DNA of 36,570 nt from Methanomassiliicoccales archaeon (GCA_030672365.1 DAOVGM010000012.1:1-36570), one strand, 5' to 3'; counted from the first letter of the stretch, positions 23,474-31,944 are shown. Made by a program: numbers and translations. Notes: generated by a model not told the origin, from the letters alone.

Positions 23474-25261
23474 TCAGTTGAGAGTCCAAGTCGTCGCCGC
23501 AGTTGCATATACCCAGTACGCGTTTCCCGCAGACATTACGGTCGACCCGTCCGACGTTTCGATTATGTCGTACGGCGCCGTATCGTCGTAATAACCGATC
23601 TTCGTCACCGTGGTTCCCCAGCCAGGCAGGGCATCCTGTGCCTGCATCTGTGTATTTGACGGATAGCCGACCAGGTTCCACCCAGCATGCAGTTCAATTT
23701 GGACAATGCCTGATTCGGCACCCTCCCCAGCAGTCAATACTCCGTCCCCATTATTTTCGATAATATGTATCCAGAAACCCATGTGGTTATTGACTAAGTC
23801 TGGCATATCTTGTATGCCACCCCAGTTCTTGTTGTAGGATTTCCAGGGGTCTGTCGCGTCCGTCGGGTCGTACCAGTAGATGATGTCCCAGGCAGTACCT
23901 CCATCACCCCACAGACTATCATCAAACACCGTTAACACATCTGCGTTTACATCTAAGGGAACTGACACAAATTGCCAAATGCCAGATGAACTCGTTATTT
24001 GATCTCCATTACTAATTGATACATCATAGGTATTCCAATTGAATGGGCCTGCCTCAGGAGGTGTTCCATTTGCAGGTACCCCTACATCATCTGTTCCATT
24101 TTGTGCATTTGCAATCCAGTAGAACTTTGATGGTTTTGGGCATGGGTCAGATACTGGCGTCCAGTCATGGCTGCCATCTATTGTGTAATCTGTCCCAAGA
24201 TAGTTCCAAGAACTTCCATTATTCGTGGAATAATAAAGGTCTACTGCAGATGGGGAGTCAGTCCATTCGTAAGTCAAGGATATGATTGGGTCATGGCTGG
24301 CTCCCTGGGGGCCGGTGGCGGTTGCTGTTTTTTGAGCTGGTGGGATTTCCCACGGTTCCATCAATGGGTAATTGTCTTGATTACCGCCTGGTCCTACAAT
24401 ATTTGTGTAAGGCGTGTCGCCCATTCCGTCACTTCCCTGTACGTTTTGCAAGGGTCCAGACATCACATCAGGTCCAAGATAATCAGACCAATAGTTACCC
24501 CCAATTGGATAGGAATCATTCCATACACAATCAAGTGCTATATCATAGGCTTGGTAATCGATATTGTTAATAAAATTGTTATTATAAACCCGAGTATTAA
24601 CGCAACCAACGGAGCGTATTATGATTCCTCGATCATTATTCTCAATTGTGTTAAATCTAATGACATTATTTGAAGTGTAGTAATCTATCCCATAATAATT
24701 TGAATAAATTTCGTTATTCTCTATGATATTATTATGGGAAGCTGATATGACAGAAAGTCCTCTCCAGAGGTTGTCATAGAGGGTATTATTTTGAATGACA
24801 TTGTTATCTGAAAAGGTAAGAAGGATGCCGTCTATGTCATTACTAGAAATAATATTGTTGTAGACGTGGGCATATTGGTGTTCTTGTCCACTATCTCCAA
24901 TACGAATACCATTTCCATCAATTGCACCTGTTATTGTAAATCCTGTTATTGTCACATTATTTGCTTCAATTTCCATAACATCTCCAGCAATAGTCGGTGT
25001 GATAATGGTTGTATTCTTATCTTCTCCAATAATTGTCAATTCCTTATCCACAACCACATTCTCATAATATGTCCCAGCCGCAACCTCAATCGTGTGCCCA
25101 TTCAAAGTATCTGGGTCGTCAATCGCAGATTGAATTGTAGTAAAGTATTCATCTGTGTCGATGTTGTGAACAGAACCAATGCCTTCTACAGTGCCAATGA
25201 TAATTATAGCATTTGCGAAAACCAATAGGCAAGACAGCCAGACCACACCCACTTTCCTCAT
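23474..25261 (-). CDS. Secreted right-handed beta-helix (NosD-like) surface protein
   Basis: A 595-aa exported protein. Residues 1-27 are a signal peptide (RKVGVVWLSCLLVFANAIIII). About 35-265 are parallel beta-helix repeats rich in NNIIENN/GIxI units (NosD/pectate-lyase-like), with the usual lead-in TIQSAIDDPDTLNGHTIEVAAGTYYENV. The middle (about 290-400) resembles a beta-sandwich, and the last 170 residues form a domain with WQFVSVPLD and GWNLVGYPSN segments that recurs in archaeal surface proteins. There is no C-terminal anchor. GGAGG lies five bases before the ATG at 25261. The beta-helix part is AT-rich while the end is GC-rich, so it may be a mosaic. Confidence 0.78.
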   Translation of the reverse strand: MRKVGVVWLSCLLVFANAIIIIGTVEGIGSVHNIDTDEYFTTIQSAIDDPDTLNGHTIEVAAGTYYENVVVDKELTIIGEDKNTTIITPTIAGDVMEIEANNVTITGFTITGAIDGNGIRIGDSGQEHQYAHVYNNIISSNDIDGILLTFSDNNVIQNNTLYDNLWRGLSVISASHNNIIENNEIYSNYYGIDYYTSNNVIRFNTIENNDRGIIIRSVGCVNTRVYNNNFINNIDYQAYDIALDCVWNDSYPIGGNYWSDYLGPDVMSGPLQNVQGSDGMGDTPYTNIVGPGGNQDNYPLMEPWEIPPAQKTATATGPQGASHDPIISLTYEWTDSPSAVDLYYSTNNGSSWNYLGTDYTIDGSHDWTPVSDPCPKPSKFYWIANAQNGTDDVGVPANGTPPEAGPFNWNTYDVSISNGDQITSSSGIWQFVSVPLDVNADVLTVFDDSLWGDGGTAWDIIYWYDPTDATDPWKSYNKNWGGIQDMPDLVNNHMGFWIHIIENNGDGVLTAGEGAESGIVQIELHAGWNLVGYPSNTQMQAQDALPGWGTTVTKIGYYDDTAPYDIIETSDGSTVMSAGNAYWVYATAATTWTLN

Positions 25262-25321
25262 TCTTCCTCCTTCGTATATTGAATATATGTTTAATCTCAC
25301 ACTTATAAGTTTCTATTCTCG

Positions 25322-25401
25322 CGCTCCGAGCAGGCTTTTGGGGGTTTGGGAAAAGCCAGCGCAGGAGCGGGGTGGGGGGAGAAGAGATTGGATGGGGTGG
25401 G
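25322..25401 (+). repeat. G-rich hairpin element, copy D
   Basis: Outer stem CGCTCC (25322-25327) / GGAGCG (25364-25369); GAGCAGG at 25328-25334; inner stem CTTTT / AAAAG; loop GGGGGTTTGGG. Tail GGGTGGGG and TGGGGTGGG (ends 25401), then a GGGAAAAATGAC segment shared with copy A. Unlike the others it sits between divergent genes. Confidence 0.82.
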
Positions 25402-25454
25402 CAGCAGAAATAAACTGAGCGGGAAAAATGACGACTGGCCAAACATACATAGCA

Positions 25455-25464
25455 ATGTTTATCA
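25455..25464 (+). promoter_or_regulatory. TATA box of the Memo-like gene
   Basis: ATGTTTATCA, centred about 29 bases before the ATG at 25489; a short or absent leader is implied. Confidence 0.5.
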
Positions 25465-25488
25465 ACCCCGACGAACATATACATCACT

Positions 25489-26304
25489 ATGAGATATCCC
25501 GCTGTCGCCGGACAATTCTACGCAGGCACCGAGGAAAGCCTCAGGAAACAGGTGGAGGCATGCTTCAGAAGCCCGTTGGGGCCCGGCAAAATCCCGGAGC
25601 TGGCTGTTTCTGGTGAGCGGAAAATTAAAGGGATGGTGTCTCCGCATGCCGGGTTCATGTTCTCCGGGCCTGTTGCCGCGCACGGGTTCGGAGCGCTGGC
25701 CAAGGACGGTTTCCCGGATGTCTTTATCATCATCGGGCCGAACCATACAGGCATGGGAAGCGGAGTGGCGCTGACGACCGAGGACTTCGACATGCCGATG
25801 GGCGTGATGGAGGTCGACAAGGAGCTGGCTGGCAAGATTCACACCGGTATCATCGACGACACCATAAATTCACACAGGAACGAGCACTCCGCCGAGGTGC
25901 AGCTTCCGTTCATCCAGTACTTCGAGAAGACAAAAAAATTCGTGCCGATTTCCATGAAGATGCAGGACTACAACACCGCGGTCGAGGTCGGGCATATTGT
26001 GCGCGAGGCGATTGCGGGTCTGGATGCCGTTGTTATCGCGTCCTCCGACTTCAGCCACTACGTACCGCCTGATGTCGCCAAGCAGAAGGACATGCTGGCT
26101 GTCGATAAAATCCTGGAACTGGACTCTAAGGGGCTGTATCAGACCGTAGCTAAGCACAGGATTTCGGCGTGCGGCTACGGACCCATCATGGCTATGCTGG
26201 AGGCGGTGGGCGGCCAGTCTGCCGAACTTCTGAAATATGCGACATCAGGGGACGTGCGCCCGATGGACGAGGTCGTGGGATATGCCAGTATTATCATCAA
26301 GTGA
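25489..26304 (+). CDS. MEMO1 family protein
   Basis: A 271-aa protein of the Memo family (AmmeMemoRadiSam system protein B). Recognisable segments: RYPAVAGQFYAG at the N-terminus, SPHAGFMFSG, IIGPNHTG, EHSAEVQLPF and ASSDFSHY; the histidines correspond to the metal-site residues of the dioxygenase-related fold. In prokaryotes it commonly occurs with an AMMECR1 protein and a radical SAM enzyme; neither is adjacent here, although the next gene, elp3, is a radical SAM enzyme of another class. Biochemical role not established. Confidence 0.9.
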   Translation: MRYPAVAGQFYAGTEESLRKQVEACFRSPLGPGKIPELAVSGERKIKGMVSPHAGFMFSGPVAAHGFGALAKDGFPDVFIIIGPNHTGMGSGVALTTEDFDMPMGVMEVDKELAGKIHTGIIDDTINSHRNEHSAEVQLPFIQYFEKTKKFVPISMKMQDYNTAVEVGHIVREAIAGLDAVVIASSDFSHYVPPDVAKQKDMLAVDKILELDSKGLYQTVAKHRISACGYGPIMAMLEAVGGQSAELLKYATSGDVRPMDEVVGYASIIIK

Positions 26305-26316
26305 ACTTGCTGCTCA

Positions 26317-27894
26317 TCAAGTAATCTTTTTACCCATATACGGCCCGACCCTCTCGAACCCTAGTTTTCGATAATAACCGCGGACGCCGACGCCGCTCAT
26401 GACCAGTAAATTCTCCAGGCCAGCATTTTGGATTACAGATTTGCACTCGTCGATGAGAAGTTCACCGTAGCCCTTGTGCTGCCAGGCATCCTCCTTCCGC
26501 TCTCCGAAAGGCACGGCCTCGCCGAGAACTCGTAACTCGCGGATGATTCCCGATTTTTTCATTTCCGGGCGGTGGGCCAGCTTAGACGGAATCCGCAATC
26601 TGACGAAGGCGACGAGGATGTCGTTCTCAACATCCTCGTACGACATGAATATTTCTCTCCCTCCGGAGGCCGGATACTCGGTTGTTTTGAGTTGGACGTT
26701 CTCCGGTTCCTGCCCTGTCTTCAACTTGGCGTGGCCGGCCTCCCGACACCTGATGCAACTGCATTTTTGGCCTCGGCTGGCCAGTTCTTTTTGGACAAGT
26801 TCCCTGAGGTGACTTTTTTTGGCCCCGGCATCGATTAACTGGACAGGGATATCCCTCTGGATTCGCTGGATTCTAACCCACGGCGGAAGGTTGGATTTTA
26901 CATCGGCCAGCAGTTGGACGAGCTGGTCTATCGAATAGGGCTCGTAGTCTCCCGATTTCCACATTTGATGGAGCCCGGTACCCTCGATGACCAGCGTGGG
27001 ATATATCTTCAGCATGTCCGGCTTGAATTTCTCGTCCTCGAACAGCCGACCGAAGGTCTCGAGGTCGCTAGCCGGTGTTTCACCGGGCAGGCCGGGCATC
27101 ATGTGGTAGCCGACCTTCATGCCGGCGTCCCGGGCCAACTGGCTGGCTCTCGCGCTTTCGCTTGCCCCGTGCCCCCTTTTCATCGCCTTCAGAGCCTCAT
27201 CGTTCAACGTCTGGACGCCAAGCTCGACCCTCGTCGCGCCCAATATGAGCGAGTTGTCGATTTGCTGCTCGAAGAAGAAGTCGGGGCGGGTCTCGACCGT
27301 CATCCCGATGCATCTCGCGGGTGCGCCCTCGTTCATGGAATGCGCCTCCTCCAGAGTTGAACTGGATGACTTGTTCATCGCATCGAAACAGCCCTTGACA
27401 AACTCTTCTTGGTAGGCCTCGTCCCTGGCCGTGAAAGTGCCCCCCATGATTATCAAATCGACCTTGTCGGTCTTGTGGCCGATTGCCTTCAGCTGCTCCA
27501 ATCGGGAGCTGACCTGCCGATTCGGGTCGAAGTCGTTATGAGCCGCCCGAAGGGCCGCCGGCTCGCGGCCAGTATAGGACTGCGCCGTGCCTTTTTCAAC
27601 ACCCCCTGGGCAATAGAAACACTTTCCATGGGGGCAGTCGTGGGGCGAAGTCATGACAGCCACGACAGCCACGCCGCTGATCGTACGAACAGGCTTGATT
27701 TGAAGAATCGGCTCGATAATATCGTATTGGCACTCATCAGCACTAGCCAGTATCTCGGAATTGGAGGGCACTCTGTCTATCCCATATTTCCGACAGAGTT
27801 CGATTTTCTTGCGCTGTATTTCGTCGTTGGTTGAAACGCTGCCCGACAATATGGCCTCGATGAACTCCTTGTAATAACCTGATAAATCGTCCAC
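26317..27894 (-). CDS. elp3: Elp3, tRNA U34 modification enzyme (radical SAM + acetyltransferase)
   Basis: A 525-aa enzyme that makes the carboxymethyl (cm5) group on wobble uridine of tRNA from acetyl-CoA and SAM. The radical SAM cluster motif is CPHGKCFYC (CX4CX2C), followed by the PGG segment and, centrally, VETRPDFF. Basic and cysteine-containing segments (CSCIRCREAG) lie in the zinc region. The C-terminal GNAT domain has GKGYGELLIDE and GVRGYYRKLGF. The start is GTG with no ribosome site, but a TATA box sits 24 bases upstream. Converges with the Memo gene, 12 bases apart. Confidence 0.93.
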   Translation of the reverse strand: MDDLSGYYKEFIEAILSGSVSTNDEIQRKKIELCRKYGIDRVPSNSEILASADECQYDIIEPILQIKPVRTISGVAVVAVMTSPHDCPHGKCFYCPGGVEKGTAQSYTGREPAALRAAHNDFDPNRQVSSRLEQLKAIGHKTDKVDLIIMGGTFTARDEAYQEEFVKGCFDAMNKSSSSTLEEAHSMNEGAPARCIGMTVETRPDFFFEQQIDNSLILGATRVELGVQTLNDEALKAMKRGHGASESARASQLARDAGMKVGYHMMPGLPGETPASDLETFGRLFEDEKFKPDMLKIYPTLVIEGTGLHQMWKSGDYEPYSIDQLVQLLADVKSNLPPWVRIQRIQRDIPVQLIDAGAKKSHLRELVQKELASRGQKCSCIRCREAGHAKLKTGQEPENVQLKTTEYPASGGREIFMSYEDVENDILVAFVRLRIPSKLAHRPEMKKSGIIRELRVLGEAVPFGERKEDAWQHKGYGELLIDECKSVIQNAGLENLLVMSGVGVRGYYRKLGFERVGPYMGKKIT

Positions 27895-27913
27895 GAAAAG
27901 ACAAATGCCATGA

Positions 27914-27923
27914 TGTATAAAAG
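27914..27923 (-). promoter_or_regulatory. TATA box of elp3
   Basis: CTTTTATACA on the minus strand, centred 24 bases before the GTG start; supports a leaderless message and the GTG choice. Confidence 0.6.
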
Positions 27924-27928
27924 CCGAC

Positions 27929-28007
27929 CGCTCCGAGCAGGCGAGGGGGGGATGGGGCGAGCCGGCGCAGGAGCGGGGTGGGGGGATGGCCCACTGGATG
28001 GGGCGGG
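27929..28007 (+). repeat. G-rich hairpin element, copy E (tandem G-A inner stem)
   Basis: Outer stem CGCTCC (27929-27934) / GGAGCG (27970-27975); GAGCAGG at 27935-27941; partner CCGGCGCA as in copy C. The inner stem is CGAG facing CGAG, i.e. C-G, G-A, A-G, G-C, a tandem G-A arrangement known to be stable in RNA. Loop GGGGGG-AT-GGGG. Tail to TGGGGCGGG at 28007, with further G-tracts to about 28026. Lies upstream of the elp3 promoter; nothing else is seen in the gap to 28079. Confidence 0.8.
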
Positions 28008-28078
28008 AAAAAGGGTGGCTGGGCGGGTCAAAATGAGGCCGGAGCTGGACAAAAGGTGTGGATAGTAGGGGTTGGCGC

Positions 28079-28387
28079 TCAGTAGTAGTAGAAGTTGATT
28101 CTATCCAGGCCCTTGAGCGCGACCTGGTCGTCGGGGTCTTCGGCCAGCACCATTGCGAAGCACTCCTTCGCCTGGTGAACCAGAAAGTCCTGGCCAGTCA
28201 TTCTTCCGATTTTATAAAGGCAGTCGCCCTTGAAGTCCAAAATTATCTGGACAAAAGCCGGGTCAGGGTCGTGTTCCATGACCTTGTCGCACATCTGAAT
28301 TGCTCTACCGTACTTTCTCATGCGTCTCATGTCACCGATGCGCCTGACGTACATTTTGACTTCTGGCTTGAGTTTTCTCCGCTCCAT
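28079..28387 (-). CDS. Small TPR-like helical protein
   Basis: A 102-aa protein with two TPR-like helical pairs: RRMRKYGRAIQMCDKVMEHDPD and, later, AKECFAMVLAEDPDDQVALKGLDRI. It is basic at the N-terminus (MERRKLKPEVK). AGGGTT lies a few bases before the ATG and a CCTTAATAATC box lies some 30-40 bases upstream. It is flanked by two G-rich elements, E downstream and F upstream, so is probably transcribed alone. Function unknown; TPRs suggest a protein partner. Confidence 0.7.
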   Translation of the reverse strand: MERRKLKPEVKMYVRRIGDMRRMRKYGRAIQMCDKVMEHDPDPAFVQIILDFKGDCLYKIGRMTGQDFLVHQAKECFAMVLAEDPDDQVALKGLDRINFYYY

Positions 28388-28440
28388 TTTAACCCTGATT
28401 GAGCATGGTGACGGGGATTATTAAGGTTTCGGGAAAAGGC

Positions 28441-28519
28441 CGCTCCGAGCAGGACGCGGGGGGACGGGCGCGTCCAGCGCAGGAGTTGGGTGGGGGGATT
28501 CTCGAAAACATGGGGTGGG
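28441..28519 (+). repeat. G-rich hairpin element, copy F
   Basis: Outer stem CGCTCC (28441-28446) / GGAGTT (28482-28487), with weaker pairing at its base; GAGCAGG at 28447-28453; inner stem ACGCG / CGCGT; loop GGGGGACGGG. Tail GGGTGGGGGG and TGGGGTGGG (ends 28519). Lies between two minus-strand genes and is therefore antisense to their direction. Confidence 0.8.
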
Positions 28520-28541
28520 AAAATGAGAAACTTTCGGCACT

Positions 28542-29768
28542 CTAAGCCAACTCTATCGGCTCGCCTTCCATCGGCATCAGAACCTCGAAGTCCTGCAAAT
28601 CGTCTGCCAGCGGCTGGCGGTCGTCTCCATGGCAGAGAATTACGGTTTCCGGATTGCAGTCCTTGATGAACTGCACCAGCTCGTTGTGGTCTGCGTGCGC
28701 CGAGAAGTCGAAAAAGCCGACCTCGCAATTGACTCTGGTCGGCACCTCGTGGAGCTTTATCGTTCCGGCTTCGAGAAGCATGCGGCCGTTGGTATTCTCC
28801 ACCTGGAAGCCAGTAAGTAAAATAGCGCTTCTCTCATCGTCCTTCAAAAATCTCAGATAATCGAGTATAGGGCCGCCGTCCAGCATGCCACTCGTCGTGA
28901 CTATCACTTCGGAGCGGGCCGCGACCTTTCTCTCGTCGCGGTTTCTCACGATGCGGGTGTTGCCCATCGCCTTGCTGAGGTTTTCGGCTGAAGTGAGATA
29001 ATCCGGCATCTTCAGGAATTCTGAGTTCACGGCGCGTCCCATTCCGTCGAGCCAGACGTCGAAACCGGAGTCCTTCAAAATCATCAGCATCTCCTGCGTT
29101 CTGCCCACTGCGAAAGAGGGAATAATCGCAACGCCGCCCCTATCGACCACTTCCTCGACCTTGCCCAGAAATTCGTATTCTGTTTTTGACCTTGGCGGGT
29201 GGTTCCTTCCGGAATACGTGCTCTCGATTACGAGAACGTCACAGTCATGGGCGTTGGCACCGGGCACGAGCTTGGTATCCAACGTGTTGATGTCTGCAGT
29301 AATCAAAACCCGTTTTTCTCCGGAGATCTCGAACATAGTAGCCCCTGGAATGTGGCCGGCCGAATGAAGCTTGACCTCGATGTCGCCGATTTCGACTATG
29401 TCGCCGAATGTCGAGTGCTGGAAGTACCGCCTGAGGTCGCGGACATCCCTCTTCTCGTAGGGAACCGGATACCCCTCCGATGCAGACACTTTGACCGTAT
29501 CTTCGAGAAGCATCGTGCCGACTGTGGTCGTCGGTGGAGTTGCCACCACGTCGACACCGTATTCCGCGGTCAGCCAGGGTATCATTCCCGAATGGTCGAT
29601 GTGCGCGTGGCTGAGAAATGCCAGGTCTATCGGCGAGGCCTTCATCGGATACTTGGGCGGTTTGGACGGTGTAAGGCCATTGTCGAAGAGCATTCTGATT
29701 CCGTGCTCTTCCAGATATACGGAAAAACTGCCGACCTCGCTTGCGCCTCCCATGATTTTCAGCATCAT
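28542..29768 (-). CDS. Beta-CASP metallo-beta-lactamase RNase, archaeal CPSF-like
   Basis: A 408-aa predicted RNase. Motif 2 is HAHIDH (54-59) in the CPSF-like LSHAHIDHSG context; SAGHIPGATM and ITADIN supply motifs 3 and 4. The beta-CASP part has VIESTYSG (motif A), FSAHADHNEL (motif B) and VILCHGD (motif C). No KH domains precede it, which fits aCPSF2 rather than aCPSF1. Upstream ATGs at 29831 and 29816 exist, but family members begin close to MLKIMGGASEVG, and TTTTACATA lies about 25 bases before 29768, so I start there. Likely acts in RNA 3' processing or decay. Confidence 0.87.
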   Translation of the reverse strand: MMLKIMGGASEVGSFSVYLEEHGIRMLFDNGLTPSKPPKYPMKASPIDLAFLSHAHIDHSGMIPWLTAEYGVDVVATPPTTTVGTMLLEDTVKVSASEGYPVPYEKRDVRDLRRYFQHSTFGDIVEIGDIEVKLHSAGHIPGATMFEISGEKRVLITADINTLDTKLVPGANAHDCDVLVIESTYSGRNHPPRSKTEYEFLGKVEEVVDRGGVAIIPSFAVGRTQEMLMILKDSGFDVWLDGMGRAVNSEFLKMPDYLTSAENLSKAMGNTRIVRNRDERKVAARSEVIVTTSGMLDGGPILDYLRFLKDDERSAILLTGFQVENTNGRMLLEAGTIKLHEVPTRVNCEVGFFDFSAHADHNELVQFIKDCNPETVILCHGDDRQPLADDLQDFEVLMPMEGEPIELA

Positions 29769-29937
29769 CGGGGCTGGGATAGGGTCAATATGTAAAAGAT
29801 TTATGGAGGTTGTCATGATTGACAAACACATTTACCCACCCACCACCACCACCGATTCGGAGAAATCACGGTTGGTTCGCGGGGGGTTACCACAAATTTT
29901 ATAGAGGCTCTTTCGTTCATCTGCAGATGGTGGACGC

Positions 29938-31233
29938 ATGTTCGAGCCAGATATTGAAAAAATGAGCCTTTCAGACATCCGGGAACTGCAACGGGAGAGG
30001 CTCGCCAAGATGGTCAAATATTCTTACGAAAACGTGCCGATGTACAAGAAGAGATTCGACGATGCCGGCATCTCACCCGACTCCATAAAATCGCTGGATG
30101 ACGTTTCGAAGATTCCATTCGCGGTCAAGGACGATCTGCGCCAGCACTACCCCTACGGAATACTGGCTGTTCCCCTGGAACGCATTGTAAGGCTTCACGC
30201 ATCGTCCGGAACGACAGGCAAGCCCACCGTGGTGACCTACACTCAGAAGGACATGGACACCTGGAACCGCTTGATGGCCAGAAGTTATGCGGCGGCGGGT
30301 GTGACCAGCGGTGACATCGTCCAGAACGCATACGGTTACGGACTTTTCACCGGCGGTCTGGGCTTTCATTACGGCGCCGAATTACTGGGTGCGATGGTCA
30401 TACCGACGAGCACCGGCAACACCAAAAAGCAACTTATGATGCTCAAGGACATGCAATCCACAGTGCTGGCCTGCACGCCTTCTTATGCTCTTTATCTAAC
30501 CGAAGCCGCGGCCAATGAGGGCTACGACCCCCTCAACGACTTCAACCTCAAGGTCGGGATGTTCGGCGCGGAGCCGTGGTCCGACGAGGTCAGAAAGCGA
30601 ATTCAGGAAGGTCTGGGCATTCGCGCCCACGACGTATTCGGAATGAGCGAACTGTACGGGCCCGGCGTGGCGATAGAGTGCACCGAGCAGAACGGCCTGC
30701 ACATCTGGAGCGACGAATTTTTGGTGGAAACCATCGACCCGGAAACCGGAGAGGTCCTTCCTGAGGGAGAGCGCGGTGAGCTTGTCTTCACAATGCTCAC
30801 GCGGGAGGCGATGCCGTTGCTCAGGTACCGAACGCGAGACCTGGCTGTCGTGAACTATGAAGAATGCGGGTGCGGAAGATGCCATCCCAGGATAATGCGT
30901 ATCAGGGGGCGGAGCGACGACATGCTGATAGTCGGCGGGGTCAACGTTTTCCCGAGCCAGATTGAACATGTTTTGATGAACATCGACGGTGTCGGCGACC
31001 AGTATTTGATTGTTGTGGACAGGGCGATCCTGGACGTTCTGCAGGTGCGGGTCGAGGTCGCCCCGGACTTCTTTAAATCGGCGGATTACGACGCAGCCAG
31101 ATTCGCGAAGTTGATGGAATCGGAACTGCAGGCAGTGCTGACGATCCGGGCGAGGGTGGAGTTGATGGAGCCGGGCGCCCTGCCGAGAAGCGAGGGAAAA
31201 GCCCAACGGGTTCTCGACCTCCGTAAACAATAG
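29938..31233 (+). CDS. Phenylacetate-CoA ligase family (PaaK-like) enzyme
   Basis: A 431-aa adenylate-forming enzyme. It activates a carboxylic acid with ATP and joins it to CoA. AMP-binding motif LHASSGTTGKP; FGMSELYGPG; RYRTRDL; and DDMLIVGGVNVFPSQIE near the hinge to the C-terminal domain. ECGCGRCHPRI may bind zinc. Archaeal homologs often serve aryl-acid activation, but the real substrate (phenylacetate, indoleacetate, other) cannot be told. TTTTATAG at 29897-29904 is the likely TATA box, and GGTGG lies a few bases before the ATG. Confidence 0.9.
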   Translation: MFEPDIEKMSLSDIRELQRERLAKMVKYSYENVPMYKKRFDDAGISPDSIKSLDDVSKIPFAVKDDLRQHYPYGILAVPLERIVRLHASSGTTGKPTVVTYTQKDMDTWNRLMARSYAAAGVTSGDIVQNAYGYGLFTGGLGFHYGAELLGAMVIPTSTGNTKKQLMMLKDMQSTVLACTPSYALYLTEAAANEGYDPLNDFNLKVGMFGAEPWSDEVRKRIQEGLGIRAHDVFGMSELYGPGVAIECTEQNGLHIWSDEFLVETIDPETGEVLPEGERGELVFTMLTREAMPLLRYRTRDLAVVNYEECGCGRCHPRIMRIRGRSDDMLIVGGVNVFPSQIEHVLMNIDGVGDQYLIVVDRAILDVLQVRVEVAPDFFKSADYDAARFAKLMESELQAVLTIRARVELMEPGALPRSEGKAQRVLDLRKQ

Positions 31234-31271
31234 GGAAATAGTTATCTACAGTTTAGACAATGTGGTATCAG

Positions 31272-31742
31272 ATGAAAATCGAGGACATAATGACAGGAGA
31301 GATTATCAAGCTGGCTCCGGATGAGACAGTGCGCGATGCAGTTCAGAAATTCGCCGATCACAAGATATCTGGCTCGCCGGTCCTCGATACGGAAGGCAAC
31401 CTTTTGGGGATAGTCAGCGAGACCGACATACTGAACGCGGTGAAAACGAAATGCAAGCGCCTGGAGATGGTCTATCCCTCACTGTCGCTGGTCAGCGTCT
31501 CGTTTATCGAGGGTTTTGATAAAAAGGAAGTGGAGGAAGCGTTTCAGGAGATCTCCGCCACGCCTGTCGCCGAAATCATGACGAAGGACCCGATAACAGT
31601 CAACCTGGAGGGGGAGCTGGGAGAGGCGATCGACATAATGAACAAGAGCGGGATAAACAGGATACCAGTCACAAGCAACAATGATGTCGTCGGAATAATA
31701 ACCAGGCGGGACATAATCAAAGGTCTGGCCAAGGAAGGATAA
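31272..31742 (+). CDS. Tandem CBS-domain protein
   Basis: A 156-aa protein made of two CBS repeats: VEDIM-type start KIEDIMTGEI, then GSPVLDTEGNLLGIVSETDIL; and EIMTKDPITV then NRIPVTSNNDVVGIITRRDII. Such pairs bind adenosine nucleotides or SAM and regulate partner proteins; no partner domain is fused. An ATG at 31260 adds four residues, but MKIEDIM is the typical start and GTTATCTA at about 31240-31247 is well placed for a leaderless start at 31272. It follows the PaaK-like gene by 38 bases and could be linked to it. Confidence 0.82.
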   Translation: MKIEDIMTGEIIKLAPDETVRDAVQKFADHKISGSPVLDTEGNLLGIVSETDILNAVKTKCKRLEMVYPSLSLVSVSFIEGFDKKEVEEAFQEISATPVAEIMTKDPITVNLEGELGEAIDIMNKSGINRIPVTSNNDVVGIITRRDIIKGLAKEG

Positions 31743-31766
31743 GATTATTTAGCAAGCTAAAAACCA

Positions 31767-31902
31767 GCGCCACGAGCAGGTCTGCGGGGGAAGGGCTAAT
31801 GTGGTTTAAAATGCAAAACATTTTACTTCTGGATGCGAAGCTAACAGAAGTAACGCCAGCGCAGTGGCGCAGGGTGGGGGGCAACCCTACTGGCGGGGCG
31901 GG
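31767..31902 (+). repeat. Composite G-rich element, copy G, with nested hairpin module
   Basis: Outer stem GCGCCAC (31767-31773) / GTGGCGC (31864-31870), again different in sequence from the other copies yet fully paired. GAGCAGG is at 31774-31780 and CCAGCGCA at 31856-31863. After GGGGGAAGGG the inner stem is replaced by about 55 bases that match module P at 3995-4060: AATGT ... ACATT, then ACTTCTG (31825-31831) / CAGAAGT (31845-31851). Tail GGGTGGGGGG and GGGGCGGG (ends 31902). Between two plus-strand genes. Confidence 0.78.
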
Positions 31903-31944
31903 TCCATCTGTTATACAACGGCCATAATCCACAACTAGCCAATC

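Noticed and set aside
2264-28519. G-rich hairpins as transcription terminators
   Set aside because: They occur between divergent genes and antisense to several genes, and archaeal termination mostly uses T-tracts.
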